This document shows, piece after piece, positions 1 to 13,400 of a stretch of 64,000 nucleotides of DNA. Numbering within the stretch: position 1 is the stretch's first letter; every line of letters starts with the position of its first letter. Position numbers and translations under genes: made by a program. This DNA is from Rhabdornis inornatus (Eukaryota; Chordata; Aves; Passeriformes; Rhabdornithidae), in NCBI GenBank assembly GCA_013397075.1, contig VWZS01010165.1, positions 186,001 through 250,000 of the forward strand, written 5' to 3'. Under the pieces are notes generated by a model that made no database searches, was not told the origin of the DNA, and saw only the letters and a list, made by a program, of their open reading frames with translations.

Positions 1-3000
1 CTGAGCACATCTATGATGTTGGGGCCTTTGTGCCATTCAAGATTAAACCACAGTTAATACTTTTAGAATGTGCCAGACAGCAGCAGAATATTCCAGCAAA
101 ATTAGTGTCCTCAGCTATTCCTCATTATATTTATAAGAGCCAAAGAACAGAAATCAGGATAATTATGGGGAAAAGCAAATCAGAAATAAAGGTAATATTC
201 TACTGATGACTCATGTCACTGCTCTAGATCATAACTGCAGCTATAACGGGCAGTACATGAAAAGAACAGAAACCAATTAATTTTTAATCTGTTTCCTGTT
301 AAATTGTTAAACTATTGCATAAAACCAGATTTCATTATTGAATTAGACCAGGAAAAGGATAATGACAAGATAAAACAAATACACAGTCTGTAATTTCAGT
401 TCAATAATCTGACCTCATCTGAGTAGCAAAAACATGGAAGAATTTTTAAAAAGGATGTCACAAAACTACTGAGTTTTGTATGAAGGCAAAATCTTTCACT
501 GCATATCCAGGTTCTGTGTCAGAGCTGAAAGAAGGTAAATTCTCCTAATCAAAGGTAAAAGATTGACCTAATTAATTTTATAATTAACCTTGATAATTGA
601 AAGGAAAAAGGGTCATCTTCACTGAGTTTGTTCAGTGTTTAGTTTCAGACTATAAGCAAACTCATTCCTGTTAATAAGGCTACTACTCCCAAATGTTGAC
701 ATAATAAAGCAGAAATTAATTAGCACACGCAAATTAAGACTACTTTTATTATCATGTGCCATACTTCCTAATTTATTATTCCAAAATATACAGGCATTCT
801 AATATTAATTTTTGAAAACTCTGTGTCTTAGTCACATACAAGAAGTAGACGTCTACAAAAAAGCCTAAATAAAGAAATTTCTAACAATAAGATTAGTATT
901 TACTTTGTTTCATACAAAATTAGGAGTACCCTATTTTTATTTGCCAAAGCTGTGAATAATTGTTACTCAAAACACACTATATAATATACTTTGGCTTTCC
1001 TGAAAGGTGGGGAGCAGCTTCTGCTTTCGTGTTAAAATGACTGGAATAGGAGAAGCTGGCACCTTACTTGTTTAAATCCTTCTTAAACTAGAAAGGTGGT
1101 AGCTTATTTACTTTATCAGCAAAACTGTATTCACACCACCTCAATGTCACTCACCTGGGTAAAGTTCTCTCAGCTAGTAACACCCTGGGAGTTGGAAATT
1201 AGGTTTTATTCTCAAGATTGCATAATACTGTTTTGACTTTCTACAGTAACGAGTTTCACACAAAGACCTCAAAGTCTCTGAGCAACCTTTAATGTAGATA
1301 AATACAACTCTATCTATAAAGTAGAAGCTCAGAGGGATTTGCTCAACACACAGGGAGAACTTGCCTGTGATCACATAAAATGTATCTTATCATTACGATG
1401 GCCAGCTGCAGTAGAGCGCCTTCACAGGCTCTATAAACCAGGGAGGTTTTACTATTTCCTGAGACTGTAACTGAACATATTCTATATATTTTTTTTCCTT
1501 CACATCCTGCGTACCAATTACAATACCCACACAGAATTCATTCCATTTTCTTTAATTCTCCAGTACAAGGGATCACAGAGAAAAGCTATATTAAATCTGG
1601 TAGTATTGTGTCAAGGACCTGTGCAATTTTCTTGGTTAGACTGCTCAGGGAATTATCTTGGCTCATGCTATAGAAATTTAGAATTATCCTCTAGCCTTTT
1701 CAAAAATACTTTAAAATTATCTACCTACAGCCAACAGCTGGTTCCCAATGTGACTGCCAGTTTCAATGAAGAATCTCTTCAAGAGCCTGCAGAACCCATT
1801 TCTGGTATCACTAAATCCAGCCTTGCTGAAGCAAATGCAATAGTTTTAAGATATATGTCTGCTCATCACTGAAGGCTCCTGGAACAAGGAAAGGGAAAAC
1901 ACAGTGCATTCTACCCCATGCACAACAGCAATACCTCTCCTATGAAGAATCTGGAGGCCTGCTCCTTATTTCAATTTATAGTGTATTTTAGCTCTTCCTC
2001 TGTTACCTTTGAAAGAAAAGAAATGAAAACTCATTATTATCTGTAACAGTGAGAAACTTCACAAGTCACAAACCCCATCCTTTGAAAACTGAATGCCCCA
2101 TTCCCTCCAATGACTCCTTCCCAAAACACCTGGCAAACTCACTCCCTCCAGACCCCATCTGATGGACAGCCCAGGATCTGGGAGCAGAGCACAGACTCCT
2201 GGTCCTGCCCAGGAGCTGTCTGCAGCCTGGGTCTGCTGCAGCAGCACGGCTGGGAAGGAGCCACAACCAACCCTGACTTACCTTCCTGGCACAGTAATAA
2301 GTCACAGCAAGTAAAATTCCCGTTAGCAAGACCCAAAAAAGAAGCAGAAGAGCCCTTCGAAGGGTTTAACGCTGTTTCACTTTATTTCTACCAGAGTTTC
2401 ACTCCTTTTGCATGGTCCTTGTTTTACTCTCTGGTTTAGCAAGGAGCTGGTGTGGCCAGCTGTAGCTGTGCTCTGTTCTCTTTGACAGGGGCTGGTGGTG
2501 ACAACAGGGATTGCCAGTCCCTTCAGCATTCATCTGGCAGGTTGCTGCAGCACTGCTGTGACTTCTGAGCTCAAAATTACACTGAGCAATGGCTTAAAAT
2601 TATGTTACAGAAACTGTTTGATGGCACCCATTAATTAACAGTTGGAAATTACTGAGGAAGCAGAATTAATGAAAATAGGAATCTGGTTCTTTTATTTATC
2701 ACACAAGAGTGAGAAGTAAATGTTTTTAACTCTCTACAGAAGCATAACATGGTGATCTATAAAAAGACAAGGGAAACAGAAAGACAGAATGCAGTCTGTT
2801 CAAAAAAACATTTTTGTATGAAAGACTACAATTTGAATATTTCCAAAGATTTATTTTTTTATTTTCTGGGACAGTATGTAGGCTTCTCATCAACTTCCCC
2901 AAAATTTATTTTCAAATAAACTAAAATATTCCTGATGGAAAACCCAATTATGGTGAGCAAAAATTTTCCAAAATGACTGGAAAACACCAGCAAAAAAGGT

Positions 3001-4471
3001 TGTACAACATCCAGCCTCTTGTAATCAAAACGTGCAAGGTTTTTTAACCTCTCTCTTTATGTTACGCATTCATTTGAGGAAATTGCTATGAGCTTGAGAA
3101 ATCCTTAGAAATTTATTATTCTTTGATCCAAGTCAGCCTGTGTTCTTCTGAGTTTGAATTATATATGTACCTAATTTTAAAGCATATAGACAGTCAAGAA
3201 AATACAAGAACATACTTCAAGAACAATGGCCAAAAATGCAAACAAATACCCAAGATGGGAGCCACTGATCAACCTACTCTTATATTTAGCTGTAGAGCTG
3301 AATACTGTGCTCTTTAGATTTAGGGCATTAAAAGTATATTTACAGATTCCTGCCAGATTTTTGTAAAATTGTTTCATCCAAGACTGGCTGTGTATCCCAC
3401 TAAAGAGGAACAGCAGATTTGCTTTCAATAGCACAGACGTATGGAAATAGAAAGCTGGAATAGGTGCTGAATGTGTTATGAATAGGATTGCTGTTCTTTA
3501 CCACAAATCCCACCCATCAAGGAAAGGGTACAGATCTCAATAAATCTGCAGCTGGGACTTGCTGTATTCTAGAAGACAATGTCACTGCATGTGACTGGGA
3601 CTGGCTTGCACAACCCATTTGCAAGTCAAAATCCTCTGCCAGACTGGTTGCTTCATTTAGAACTAAGTCTACAGGATTGCAATATCAACACAACTCATGA
3701 GTTGACATTGAAATTATATAAAAACACATTAATTTATTACTATCTCTTAATTACCTAACAAAAGTCTCCAGGACATTTGCAAACATTTTCTTTCAATAAA
3801 AATAACTTTTTAAGTGTAGGAAAACTGGAGGATGTAACAGGAGATGAATGGGGGAACATGACAACTTTTAGAAAATATTTGGATCAAGAATACATTTTTA
3901 ATTGAAGAAACATGAATCATCTATAGGGGATGTATCTGCTCAAATATTGATATATTTTTATCTATATATCACAGGAATTGCCTTGAGGCAAAATTATATA
4001 AATCATCATTTATGGAAAACTCTAGAGGGAATTACTTCCTGTTATTTAAAATTCATCTCAAGAGCAAAGAACTTGTCATAAGAAAATTGCTCAAGATTTT
4101 CACTCCTGTACATATGCAAATATTCATACACTCATTTTCCTCCCTTTACTTGACATTTTCTTTGTTCATATCCATGATATGACCCTTCCTTCTCTGTTGT
4201 AGAGGGGGGACGTGAAGCCCAACACGTTAACAGTTTATGTTTCTAATCTGTAGCTCTTGCATATTTTTCCATTAATGATCAGTGTTTATATTTACATAGG
4301 AAGGAGATATCCTGTCAAGCTCAGCACAGCACTAATAATCCTAAATCTTTCAAAACAATTGTTTTGGCTATTCTCCTCCTTTTGGACAAACAGTGGGAAC
4401 ATAAGCTCTGAGTGTGAGTCTCCTTATGCAGAGTTTGGCTCCTTTTTGCTAAACAATCATGTCCCTAGCTG
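1..4471. other. AT-rich non-coding block, no gene recognised
   Basis: No frame of convincing length or composition is seen on either strand. The block is AT-rich with TAATTA-type motifs near 565-600. It includes two short - strand exon candidates (1155-1184 and 2282-2354), the second listed separately. I see no identifiable transposon, although old degraded repeats could be missed by eye. Confidence 0.6.
2282..2354 (-). other. Candidate - strand exon encoding a membrane-helix-like peptide
   Basis: Read on the - strand, 24 codons stay open and end AGG-AAG directly before a consensus donor, GTAAGT, at plus positions 2276-2281. The peptide is strongly hydrophobic (ALLLLFWVLLTGILLAVTYY, then CARK), resembling a single-pass transmembrane segment with a basic stop-transfer end. 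Against it, the acceptor proposed at 2355-2356 lacks a pyrimidine tract, and an in-frame stop lies four codons upstream of the exon. The pyrimidine-rich stretch that codes the leucines could itself be an ordinary intronic tract. I recognise no protein, so this may be chance. Confidence 0.12.
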
Positions 4472-4477
4472 AGAACC
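4472..4477. repeat. Left target-site duplication of LTR copy 1
   Basis: AGAACC sits immediately before the TG start of the LTR and is repeated exactly at 4958-4963 after its CA end. A 6-bp duplication is typical of class II (ERVK-like, betaretrovirus-related) integration. Confidence 0.8.
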
Positions 4478-4957
4478 TGTGGGAAGATAGTTTGTAAGGA
4501 TAGTGCAGAAGGCAATCTTTCCCAGTGAATTACAGCTGTACTGATTGCTGAGGAGTGGAGACAGCCTTGCCTGCCCAGTGAGGATGGGGGTTATAGAAGA
4601 GTGGGTCAGCTAGTCGAGAGTGGGCTGGAGCTTGAGACCCAGAGTGTGCTGCAGTTTGGGATGGAGTCTGCTGGCTGTGCTATGAGGAGGAAGGGACATG
4701 TGGCTGTGCAAGGGACAGACGAGGTAAGAAGATGCTGTGTGAGGGACAGACAGGGTTGGGTGGCCGGGTAAGGGAAAAAGTCGTGCAGAAGGAAGAAGGA
4801 AACTTGCAGAGAGGAGAGAAGGAGTCAGAGCTGTGTGGAGCTGTCTGTGAGAAAGGAAGTCAGTACTGTGTGTAATTGTCTGAGAGAAGGCATGAGAGAC
4901 TTTTAGTAGAAGACTGGTGTTGGTGCTAGGCATGTCCATCTTGACATAATTACTACA
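4478..4957 (+). mobile_element. Solo LTR of an endogenous retrovirus, copy 1
   Basis: This 480-bp element starts TGTGGGAA and ends TACTACA, giving the canonical TG...CA termini. It is flanked by the perfect 6-bp duplication AGAACC. It is clearly homologous over most of its length to 38571-39019, in the same orientation. No gag, pol or env-like sequence adjoins it, so it is a solo LTR left by recombination between the two LTRs of a former provirus. The TATA region seen in copy 2 is degraded here to TTATAGAAG, and the poly(A) signal position reads AGTAGA, so this copy is probably inert. A 34-bp unit is duplicated inside it (4821-4888). The 6-bp target duplication suggests an ERVK-type source; the exact family needs a repeat library. 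Confidence 0.82.
4821..4888 (+). repeat. Tandem pair of ~34-bp units inside LTR copy 1
   Basis: Units at about 4821-4854 and 4855-4888 share the pattern GGA(A)GTCAG...CTGTGTG...TGTCTG(TG)AGAGAA with several differences. LTR copy 2 lacks both units: there GAGGAGAGAAGG runs straight into the 3' part. The block is therefore a copy-number polymorphism within the LTR family, either expanded in copy 1 or deleted from copy 2. Confidence 0.6.
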
Positions 4958-4963
4958 AGAACC
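4958..4963. repeat. Right target-site duplication of LTR copy 1
   Basis: AGAACC, identical to 4472-4477, directly follows the LTR end. Confidence 0.8.
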
Positions 4964-7900
4964 ATCCAGAAAAGTTCTGGGAAATAAAAATTCTAATCCT
5001 TACAAGGCAGCCTTGCACCCATGAGTGTAAAGAGTGCCCCACCTTGTTATTATCTCCCCCAACATCAGTTTTCACTCCAGAGAGTTACTCAGTGCAAGAC
5101 TTGAAGGCAGCCAACAGGGTTACAAAGTGTAGTGGGTCCAGGCAGTAAAAAGAAAATGCTGCCCCAAATCTCTCTCATATAATTTTGAACACACTCAGAA
5201 GTACCACACACCCCCCCAGATCCCTTCAGGTGGCTCATGATCCTCATAACATGCTGGTTAAGAGAGGCAGGCTTTCCACAACTTGATGGATTGGTATTTA
5301 AAACACCAATTTTAACACCTGCAAAGGTGTTTAGAACAAAATCTGATTTTCTATTTTAGGATAAATGCAGTTTTATGGTATTGTAAAAGGCAGCAGTGGT
5401 GTCTTCAGAAGCAGTACATGTGGATAAGTATCCAGGATTTAAATGAGATTGTATGCTTCTGCAACTCAAACCAAAACTGTGATGGAAGTACAGTCTACAT
5501 AGATAATGTGGTTTTGCCCTTCTCCTACCTGCACCTTGTATAGAAATGATCTGATGGCAGTGCCATTGGCAGTGGCTGGATTCCTTACTGGACAGCTGCT
5601 AAAGGAAGGGGAGCATCTTTGTTTGCATAGGGGGACACACACACCCCCATCCAACCCAACATACCACCTCAGCACTGGGCAGCACTATCCCTGCAAAGTA
5701 GGGCTTCAAAAGAGGGAGAAAATTCCCACCATGCTTCCCTGTCCCCTTTTTCACAGTCTTTCACAGCACATGCAGGCAGAAGTCCCGGGTTAAAAGCATA
5801 CTTTTAGCATATGTGTAAAAGTCCTTCCAAGAATTGTGAGAATTGGCTCACAGTTTAAAAGATAATGGAGAGCAACTCAAGGGAAATAAGAACTATATTG
5901 TGGAACGAGGCTGCATCACACACAATTCACTGCAGGAGGCTGGAGGCTATGCCAAAGCACCAGCAATGGAACAGAGAATTTTTTAGTGTGAGCTGTAGCA
6001 AACTACTCTCTAAAAAATAAAAAGGACCTGAAAGTGAATAGGCAGAAAATGGATGTAAAAACCTGATTCACTAAGGGCATGGGCTCAGAAGCAGCACTTT
6101 AGTTTATTTTCTCACTGCTTGCTGCTCACAAAGAGCAGGGAACATACCAACATAATAACTGATAACAGAGCTCATAAAAAGGAATCCAGGAGCTGTATGT
6201 TTTGAAGGAATTGCTTTAGAAAAATGGTGGTGCTGACCAAAAGGTTTGCAGCTGTCAATGTGCCTTTTTCACTTGCAGGTTGGTCTCTCCAAAGCCAGCA
6301 GATGAAAAGATATTCAGTTCATGCTCTGATTTCCTCTGGGTCCTGTGGAGCTCCTCCGGTTGACCAGGTCACTTTGCAGCCATGCCCCCTCATCTTTTGG
6401 CATCTCAGACACCTACAGGTCAGTGGATTATGGAATATTCTTTGGCACAAGTTGTTGTTGGTTTTCTATCATACAACAGCCTCTTTTCTAGATGGTGAGG
6501 ATTACAGCATTCCTCACTTCCCCTTTAGGATCTGTGAAATGGGACTTGAAGAGTGGTACTGTAGGCAAGGAGTAAAATCTGACACAGCAGCAGCTACTGC
6601 AGCCATCCCACAGTATTTTGCATCAGCACTTTACCAAAATTCCCTGGTACCTTTGGTGTGATAGAGCAATGAACCCTGTGGTGTTTCAGAGACCTTTCAG
6701 GACATTTGCCCAGGCAAGGCAGACCTCCACTGTGTCAGCTGTGCATGGACTGGTTCTTAGTATTGGGGAGGGCCACAGAGGCGCTGTTTTGATCCTTGGT
6801 AAAAATTTTTTTCTGAGATTGTGTTAGAGTTACCTGGAAATACACTTGCACGTTACCAAAAAACATGCCATCACTCTTTTTTCCCCCTTTGGAACAGAAA
6901 AGGAAACACATTAACATTTCACAAAGAAGTCACAGGGCTCTGAGCAGTGTTTCCCATCTCATTATAAAAGCTAGTGTTTGTTAATCAAGAACTCAAAGAC
7001 TGATAAATGGTCAAGTGGAAATTAACTTTTTCTGATAGAAGAAGCTGGTGCTAAACTAAAGGCTTTTGAGTTTCCTTATCATTAGAATTAGAGCTACCTT
7101 AGTTGCTATTTTATTTGATACCTTTATCATTATACTAGGCAGATCAAGATAGCCTGAACTCTGTAGAACTTAAAATCCAAATATCACAGCTTCTGCCTGT
7201 CTCTGTTTCTTGTGAGTTTGAAGTCATTGGCGCTTGAGATAATTCTTCATGGCAGAGCCAAAGTGAAGCATCAGAGCTGGCCTTTCTTTGTAGGAGAGCA
7301 GAACAGATCTGACTACAGCCAGCAGAGACTGGCAGGAGTGCTAAGGAGAGCCCAGCACAGCTCACAACCTCTGCTGGAACAAATAAAGCAAACCCACTTG
7401 CATAAAAACACAGGGAGGGAGGGAGACATGAGAAAAGGTTTAAGAGCTAAGCAGAAAAATATTTATACATATAAGAACAATGCTGGTGTGTGCAGTGAAC
7501 ATATAAATGCTAAAAATACTGTATTTAATCATGTGGTTAAAAGCCTTGGGGAGGTCAACTCAGGTCACAGAACAGAGATATTGTGAGCATGGAATGGAGA
7601 AGAAAAGCTTGTAGGAAACAGAAATGAGAAAGTCAAGTGAAAAGAGGGCATTTAACTTTTTGGGGAGGAATTCTTAAAAGAGATGGATAAGATGAGAAAA
7701 CTAATGCAACCTGACTTCTTCATTTCTTATTAATGTGGAGCAAAAAGCGTAATGAGGATATGTGAGAGATTACAACAAACATTGCAGGGGCACCTAGGAG
7801 AGAGAGAAAATCCCTGAATCACTTGCCAGGTAGATAAGGAAGCTTTGATATAAAAATAGCAATGACTATCAGCTACAGATGCTTAGTACCTTTGTTCCTC

Positions 7901-10427
7901 TACCAAAGAAAAGCCCATCAAGTGAGAGCTGGTATTTCCAGTTTCATGTCTGATAACAGATCTACCTCAAAATGAGACCTCAGGCACTGGGGCACAGCTC
8001 ACTGTACAGGATTTTTCCAGCACTCCCAGCCTTCATTTTAATACCCTACACTTTAACAGCTGCAGAATAAAATAAAAGCCTATCAAATGCAAAGTTTAAA
8101 AAAGAAACTCAGGTCAAAAATTCTAGTTTTGGCAATGTACTTCAGCAGTGGCCATATGCCAAAAGCAGTAATCCCTGGGATGCTGTGCCCTGTGCTGGTG
8201 GCACTGCTTGGCAGGAGCAGAGGGCAGAGCAGGACTGCTCTGTTTCTGACAGCCTGGGACACCCAGGGCTTCATCCCAGCTCACAGAGAAACCCAGGAAA
8301 GGCCAAGAGAGAAACTGCCAGCAGACAGAAGAGGAAAGCTCTTGGACGTTTTCTCAGTAGCAGCAATCTGCTCTGGACTGTCCCAGGGGCACTAATCTGA
8401 CTCCAGCTGTCCCAGCCTGTCCCCCCCAGGAATCTCCCCTGGCTGACCAAGAGGAGCTAGCACAGGGTGCTCCAGCAGCTGTGTGCTGTCCCTGACCTCT
8501 CTGACAGCCCACTCTGCAGAATTTAATTTTCCCCATTGTGCTGTCACATCAAAATGAGAGGGAATCATGTGTAGAACTGTTCCTGCAGCCACGTTACCCT
8601 GGCAAAAGTCAACAAGAAGTTTCTGCTGGGTTCAACACAACCATGCTGAGCCTTGAGATCATGAGTAATATGGTATTGACATTTCCATGATGCATTTTCA
8701 GAAGTTTCACTTTAATATAAAACAACATATTCCCCAGAGCACAAGACAACAATTTTCAAGCTAAATAGAATTAATAAGGCTGAGTAATGTTTGCATCTTT
8801 CAATATTCTCAATCTTGTGAGCAGATATGTTTGTGTTCAGCAATCTGAATACTACAGAAAACATTCATTTTTACCATATTTCTGCTGAGCTTCAGTTAAA
8901 GACTAAAAAATTTTTTGCCTTGCTTTATTATAACCAATATTACTGCTGGCAAAGAACTTCAGTTTCATGTTCCCGATTTTCTTCATTTTTGTGCACTTTT
9001 AAACACATATACATGTGCCAGCATATTTCACAGGCCTTTTGATGTTTTATCATCTCTGTATGTGGGTGGTTTGTTTCCAGCTCTAGTTTGAAGTGCAAAT
9101 TTCCCTCTCAGTTTTCCTATGTGAAGGTTAAAAATACAGTCATGAAATATCTGCCACATGTTTTCTTTCCTGGATTTCCAAGGCAGAAATCTGAAACAAG
9201 GTCTTCTCTTCAAATATTTGCATTATTTAAAAAAAAAAAAAAACTCCAACAAATAAATACATAACAATCAGCTGTTAAATAAACATAAAGAGATTTAAGG
9301 CCCACTGTCCCTAGATATTTCTCAGTATCCCTGAAGAATTTAACTGTAATGCCTGCCCTGATAAAAATCTCTTGGGAGCAGCAAGCATAGCAGGAAAAGG
9401 AATCGCAACGGTTGGCGATTAACTCAGCATCTGCTGTTTGCAGCCCACTGTGTGCTTCTGGGGCTTTGCAACTTATTGTGACTCATATGGAAATGAGATG
9501 GATCCCAAACAGAGCTTTGCTTTCAAAGTCAGACATAAAACCATCTATTTCTTAAATGAGCCTTTCCCTCTGACATATTGAAAATTAACATGAAAGTGTT
9601 AGCTAGGAATTATTTTTCATTTTTTTACTCTGTGTTCTTGCAAAGCAGGACAGCATTTTCCCAAAACTGTTGGTCCATTGGTCAATGGCAGCAGCAAAAC
9701 ACTATAACATGGCTCCTGGGAATTTTGCTGTCTAGAGGATTTTTTAGATCATATCAACTGTGTTGTACATGCCAATGAAGAAAGAGGCAAGCAGCATGTT
9801 CAATACTTTGTTCTCTATGTCTGAAAAACAGGAGAATTTTCTATGGAAATTAATGTTTAAAAGTAATCCCAGCACCCTCAAGCTTTAAGTGCTGTCACAA
9901 AGATTAGAAAGGGCCAAAGGGAGCTCGCTGACTTTTGAAATGAGCACTTTTTCAAGAGACTTAAAGTTGTATAAGGGTCTTTCCAGCAGGCAGGTGTGAG
10001 CAGGGTGGTGCTGCCCCTGGGCCAGCTTGGAGCAGCCTGGCAAACATTGCTGCTGGTGCAGAGCAGCAGTGAGTGATCCCTCCTGCCCAGCAAAGTGCAG
10101 CAGGGAGAAAAAAAGTGGGGTTTGCTCAGATTTCCTCCCTAGAACAATCTTGAGGTGCTTTGTGCCCTTTATGACTGCAGCAGCCTTGTGAAGGAATTGT
10201 GCCTCTCATTGAAACAGATATTGAGAGGAAACAACTGAAAGGTAGATTTTTATTCTCAATTCTTTTAACTTCAGGACTATCAAGGTGATCCTTTTTAGGT
10301 TTCATGAGAACAGACAGCAATGTGATTTTCAGGTTATGGATGCTCCTTCAATGATGCCAGCAGAACAGAGCTGAAGCAGGGGCTGCAGAGGTGTGGCCCT
10401 GGGTGACCTGACCCAGCACTATTGATG
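4964..10427. other. Non-coding block, no gene recognised
   Basis: Open frames here reach 145 codons (6224-6661) but show no domain, signal or membrane pattern, and their composition looks like translated intergenic DNA. A 15-A run lies at 9229-9243. A moderately GC-richer stretch around 9380-9500 has a few CpGs. No transposon is recognised by eye. Confidence 0.6.
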
Positions 10428-10467
10428 CGCTGCTCCTCTCCGGGACGCGGCTGCTCTGCTGCTGCCG
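10428..10467. other. Isolated CpG micro-cluster
   Basis: Five CpG dinucleotides fall within 40 bp (10428, 10441, 10446, 10448, 10466), embedded in CTGCTG-type sequence. CpG is otherwise scarce in this window. It is far too short to be a CpG island. It may be a recent insertion, a small GC-rich regulatory element or unmethylated DNA. Confidence 0.45.
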
Positions 10468-10475
10468 AGCATAAG

Positions 10476-13400
10476 CAAAATAAATGCAACACTGATGATG
10501 ATAAGGTGGGGCTTTTGTAAATCCATGCTGGCCAATGGTAATAGGATTCCTAATCCACCAAATGCTCTAATGACAGAAGTGAATTCAATCTGAAGATTGG
10601 TCTTTCCTCTACACCTTTGGATTCATTTTCCTTTGCTAATATTCTTAACACTTTCCCCACAGACAGACTTCCTTTTCCAGTTTTGTGACTGCTTTTCCTT
10701 TCCTTACCTGTGACTTTCAATATCCTTTAGCCACTGTTCTGTAGCTAATTTATTGACATTTTCTTTGTCTCTCCCTTCTCTACCCTCTCTTTCAGCACCA
10801 TGTGAACTGTGTATTTTCCAGCTAGGCCAAACTGCGTCTTTTCATTTGTGAGAGATATGAAATATTGAAACAAACATTTCCCTGCTTCACTCTCAGTAAG
10901 AGCTTAAAGCAGCTATTACAGGGATTATTTTTCCTCTACTTACTGGAAAACAAAGATAAAAATGTAGCTTTCAAGTAGGTCATTTAATCTTGGAACATTT
11001 AATTGTGAGGTTGCCAGCCATTATTTGATTTCTCATCTTCTATTATTCCAAGGTTACAAACCTTCCAATTCATTTATATTTATAAACAATGTTCCCACTA
11101 TATTACATGCATGGATTATTAGGAACACCTCCCAGTAGAGTACTGTCAACTTTTTGTACATAATTAATTAGAAGCCTCAAAGCTACCTTTTATCAAACTT
11201 TCACAGAGGTTTAGCATATCAGAAATCTCAAAATGAAAGAACTGTGTTTAGACCAACAGGCTATCCAGCTTACTCAAGTAAGGAAATACTTTATATTTAA
11301 TGGGATTTTAAAAAAAAATTAAAAATAATTAAAGCCAAAGTAGAAATCACCTAGGGAAGAATGTGGTTGCAGTGATAACAGAATTATATTTCACAGTAAA
11401 GGGAGCCAAACCCTGGCTCCAATTAACAGTCCAGTTCTGATAAAATAAGTCAAAGGAGAAACAACCTGACCAAAACTATGACCCTACCTGCAAAAGAATT
11501 GAGGTGGGAGTAAGAACTGACCCCTAACAGTTAAACTGCTTATAAATCATCCACAAGGTGGGAAAAGACAGCAAATGCAGTGCTCTGCCTATTTGCTTCT
11601 GATTTTTACAGTAGTTCCTCAGAAGCAAACTGAGCCTTTCAGCTTCAAATTAACTTGCAAACCTTTGGCTGAGAGGCCAGGTCAATCTCACATGGTCCCC
11701 ATGTACATGGGAGCCTACACATCATCATCCTAATTTTGTACTTTCCACATGCAGCATGTGTGAGTGGGTCTGGGATAGCTCTGCAGCACGGGGGCTGAGC
11801 TGGCTAAGAGGAGAAACACTCATTTTTCTTTGCATGCCCGTTTCCATCCTAACACAATCTGGATCACTGACTGCGAGCTCCCTGCCAGGGGAAGTGCCAT
11901 GGTGAAGGTGGTTTTATAGGCAGCAAACATCCCTTTGATCTGGACCATCGCTGGCAAAATCAAACTCAAATTTCTCAAGAGCATGTTCTAATGTTTAGCA
12001 TTTTACTGGGAATTTTGGGGCAGGACTTGTTGCCTGTAAGAGCAATTATTACTTTGCATAAATTTTGCTACAAAAGTTTAAACGTTTGTGGAACTTAAAG
12101 ACTTACTCCTCCTCTCTCCCCTGCCACAAATTACCCTGGGAGAGCCAAGGTGGCAGTGCAACAGGAGATGCTGCTCATGATTTCACAAGTTAATGAGCTT
12201 TCACAGGGCCCTTTCACAGAGCTGGATTATCTGGAATACAACCAATGGTTACATTCCTGCCACTCACTGATGGCCAGGAGATAGCATGAGCTCTGTATGT
12301 GAGACAAGCAAATCTTCCAGCCACACTGCCACCCCTTATAATTTTGAACAGCTGAATGGAACCATTTCCCAGGACCAACAATTTTGTGTTTTCCGAAGCT
12401 ATATAAAGCAGTTTGGCAGCAAGGCTAAGAGCTGAGTTTTCCTTCTCCTCGTAGGTCACTGCTGGTGCAGCAGCACTTTAACTGAACAGACAGCTTCTCT
12501 CCAGAGAAAGTTATATATTTAGTGTCCCAAATGGCAGGTTAGATGTCAGATTTAATTTGAAACCTGAGATGCTGTAATTCCAGAGAAACTGTTGGCAAAA
12601 TGTTTGTGTTTAAACAAGAGGACATGGGTTTGAGTTCTCTCATTCATCTTGGTATTAATTATATTTAATGAGTAATGATTTACCTAAAAAAAAAAATAAA
12701 ATTGAAAAGTCAAAAGACTAGCAGGCTCCAGAGAAAGTTCCCTGTGGTACTTAAAGACAGTAAAATTCAGAGATCCTGTCGATAGAATCTTTATTCTTAT
12801 CTGTCCTCTTAACACTGCCCAGGGTACCATTACACTGTCTACAACAAAATTTCCTCTTCCCAGGGACTGAAACTGGAATTTTGATTTAATAAGATAGGAA
12901 TGCAAATAATACACCTTGCAGCATTCTGAATGAGTAATTTACTACATGAACCTTGAACACAGTGATGCATTTTATGTTGCACTTATCCTAAAATGTCTCT
13001 GCATCTCTTCTACACACAAAAGCTAAAACCCACATGACTGTTCTAACAGAAATATCTTGGCCAGCTTAGAATCTTATCCTTATTTTACTTCAGTGAATCA
13101 GCTCACCATATTTTATGCATTCCCGTTATACATTTCTACAACTAGGGTCCTCATGCTGGGCTTCATTTATATTCAGTGGAGATTTAGTAAATGAGTCTAG
13201 AACACAGGCTGAAATCCTTTAACTGCTGGTCATCTGTAGCCTTCCATAAAAGCAGTGAAAATTTTCCGTCTGTGTAAGTAGCAGAAGCAACTAGAAAAGG
13301 CTTGGACATTGCCAACTTCCTTAATAATTTTCATAAAACATTTAGATTGTCTGAACTGCAGTAAAAAAGCACTGATTGCTACTTCAAGGTTTCTAGTTGA

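Noticed and set aside
1155..1184. 30-nt - strand segment with good acceptor and GTGAGT donor
   Set aside because: Too short to judge and no phase-compatible neighbours were found.
4610..4939. Open frame on the - strand shared with a similar one at 38704-38928
   Set aside because: Both are antisense readings of the homologous LTRs. The similarity comes from the LTR sequence, not from a conserved protein.
6224..6661. 145-codon + strand frame with an acceptor-like CAG at 6278
   Set aside because: No donor of quality, no recognisable residues pattern, and other frames break quickly.
10143..10238. Possible terminal exon after a CCTCCCTAG acceptor (31 codons then TGA)
   Set aside because: No upstream partner or poly(A) evidence. 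A single acceptor plus a 31-codon frame is easily chance.
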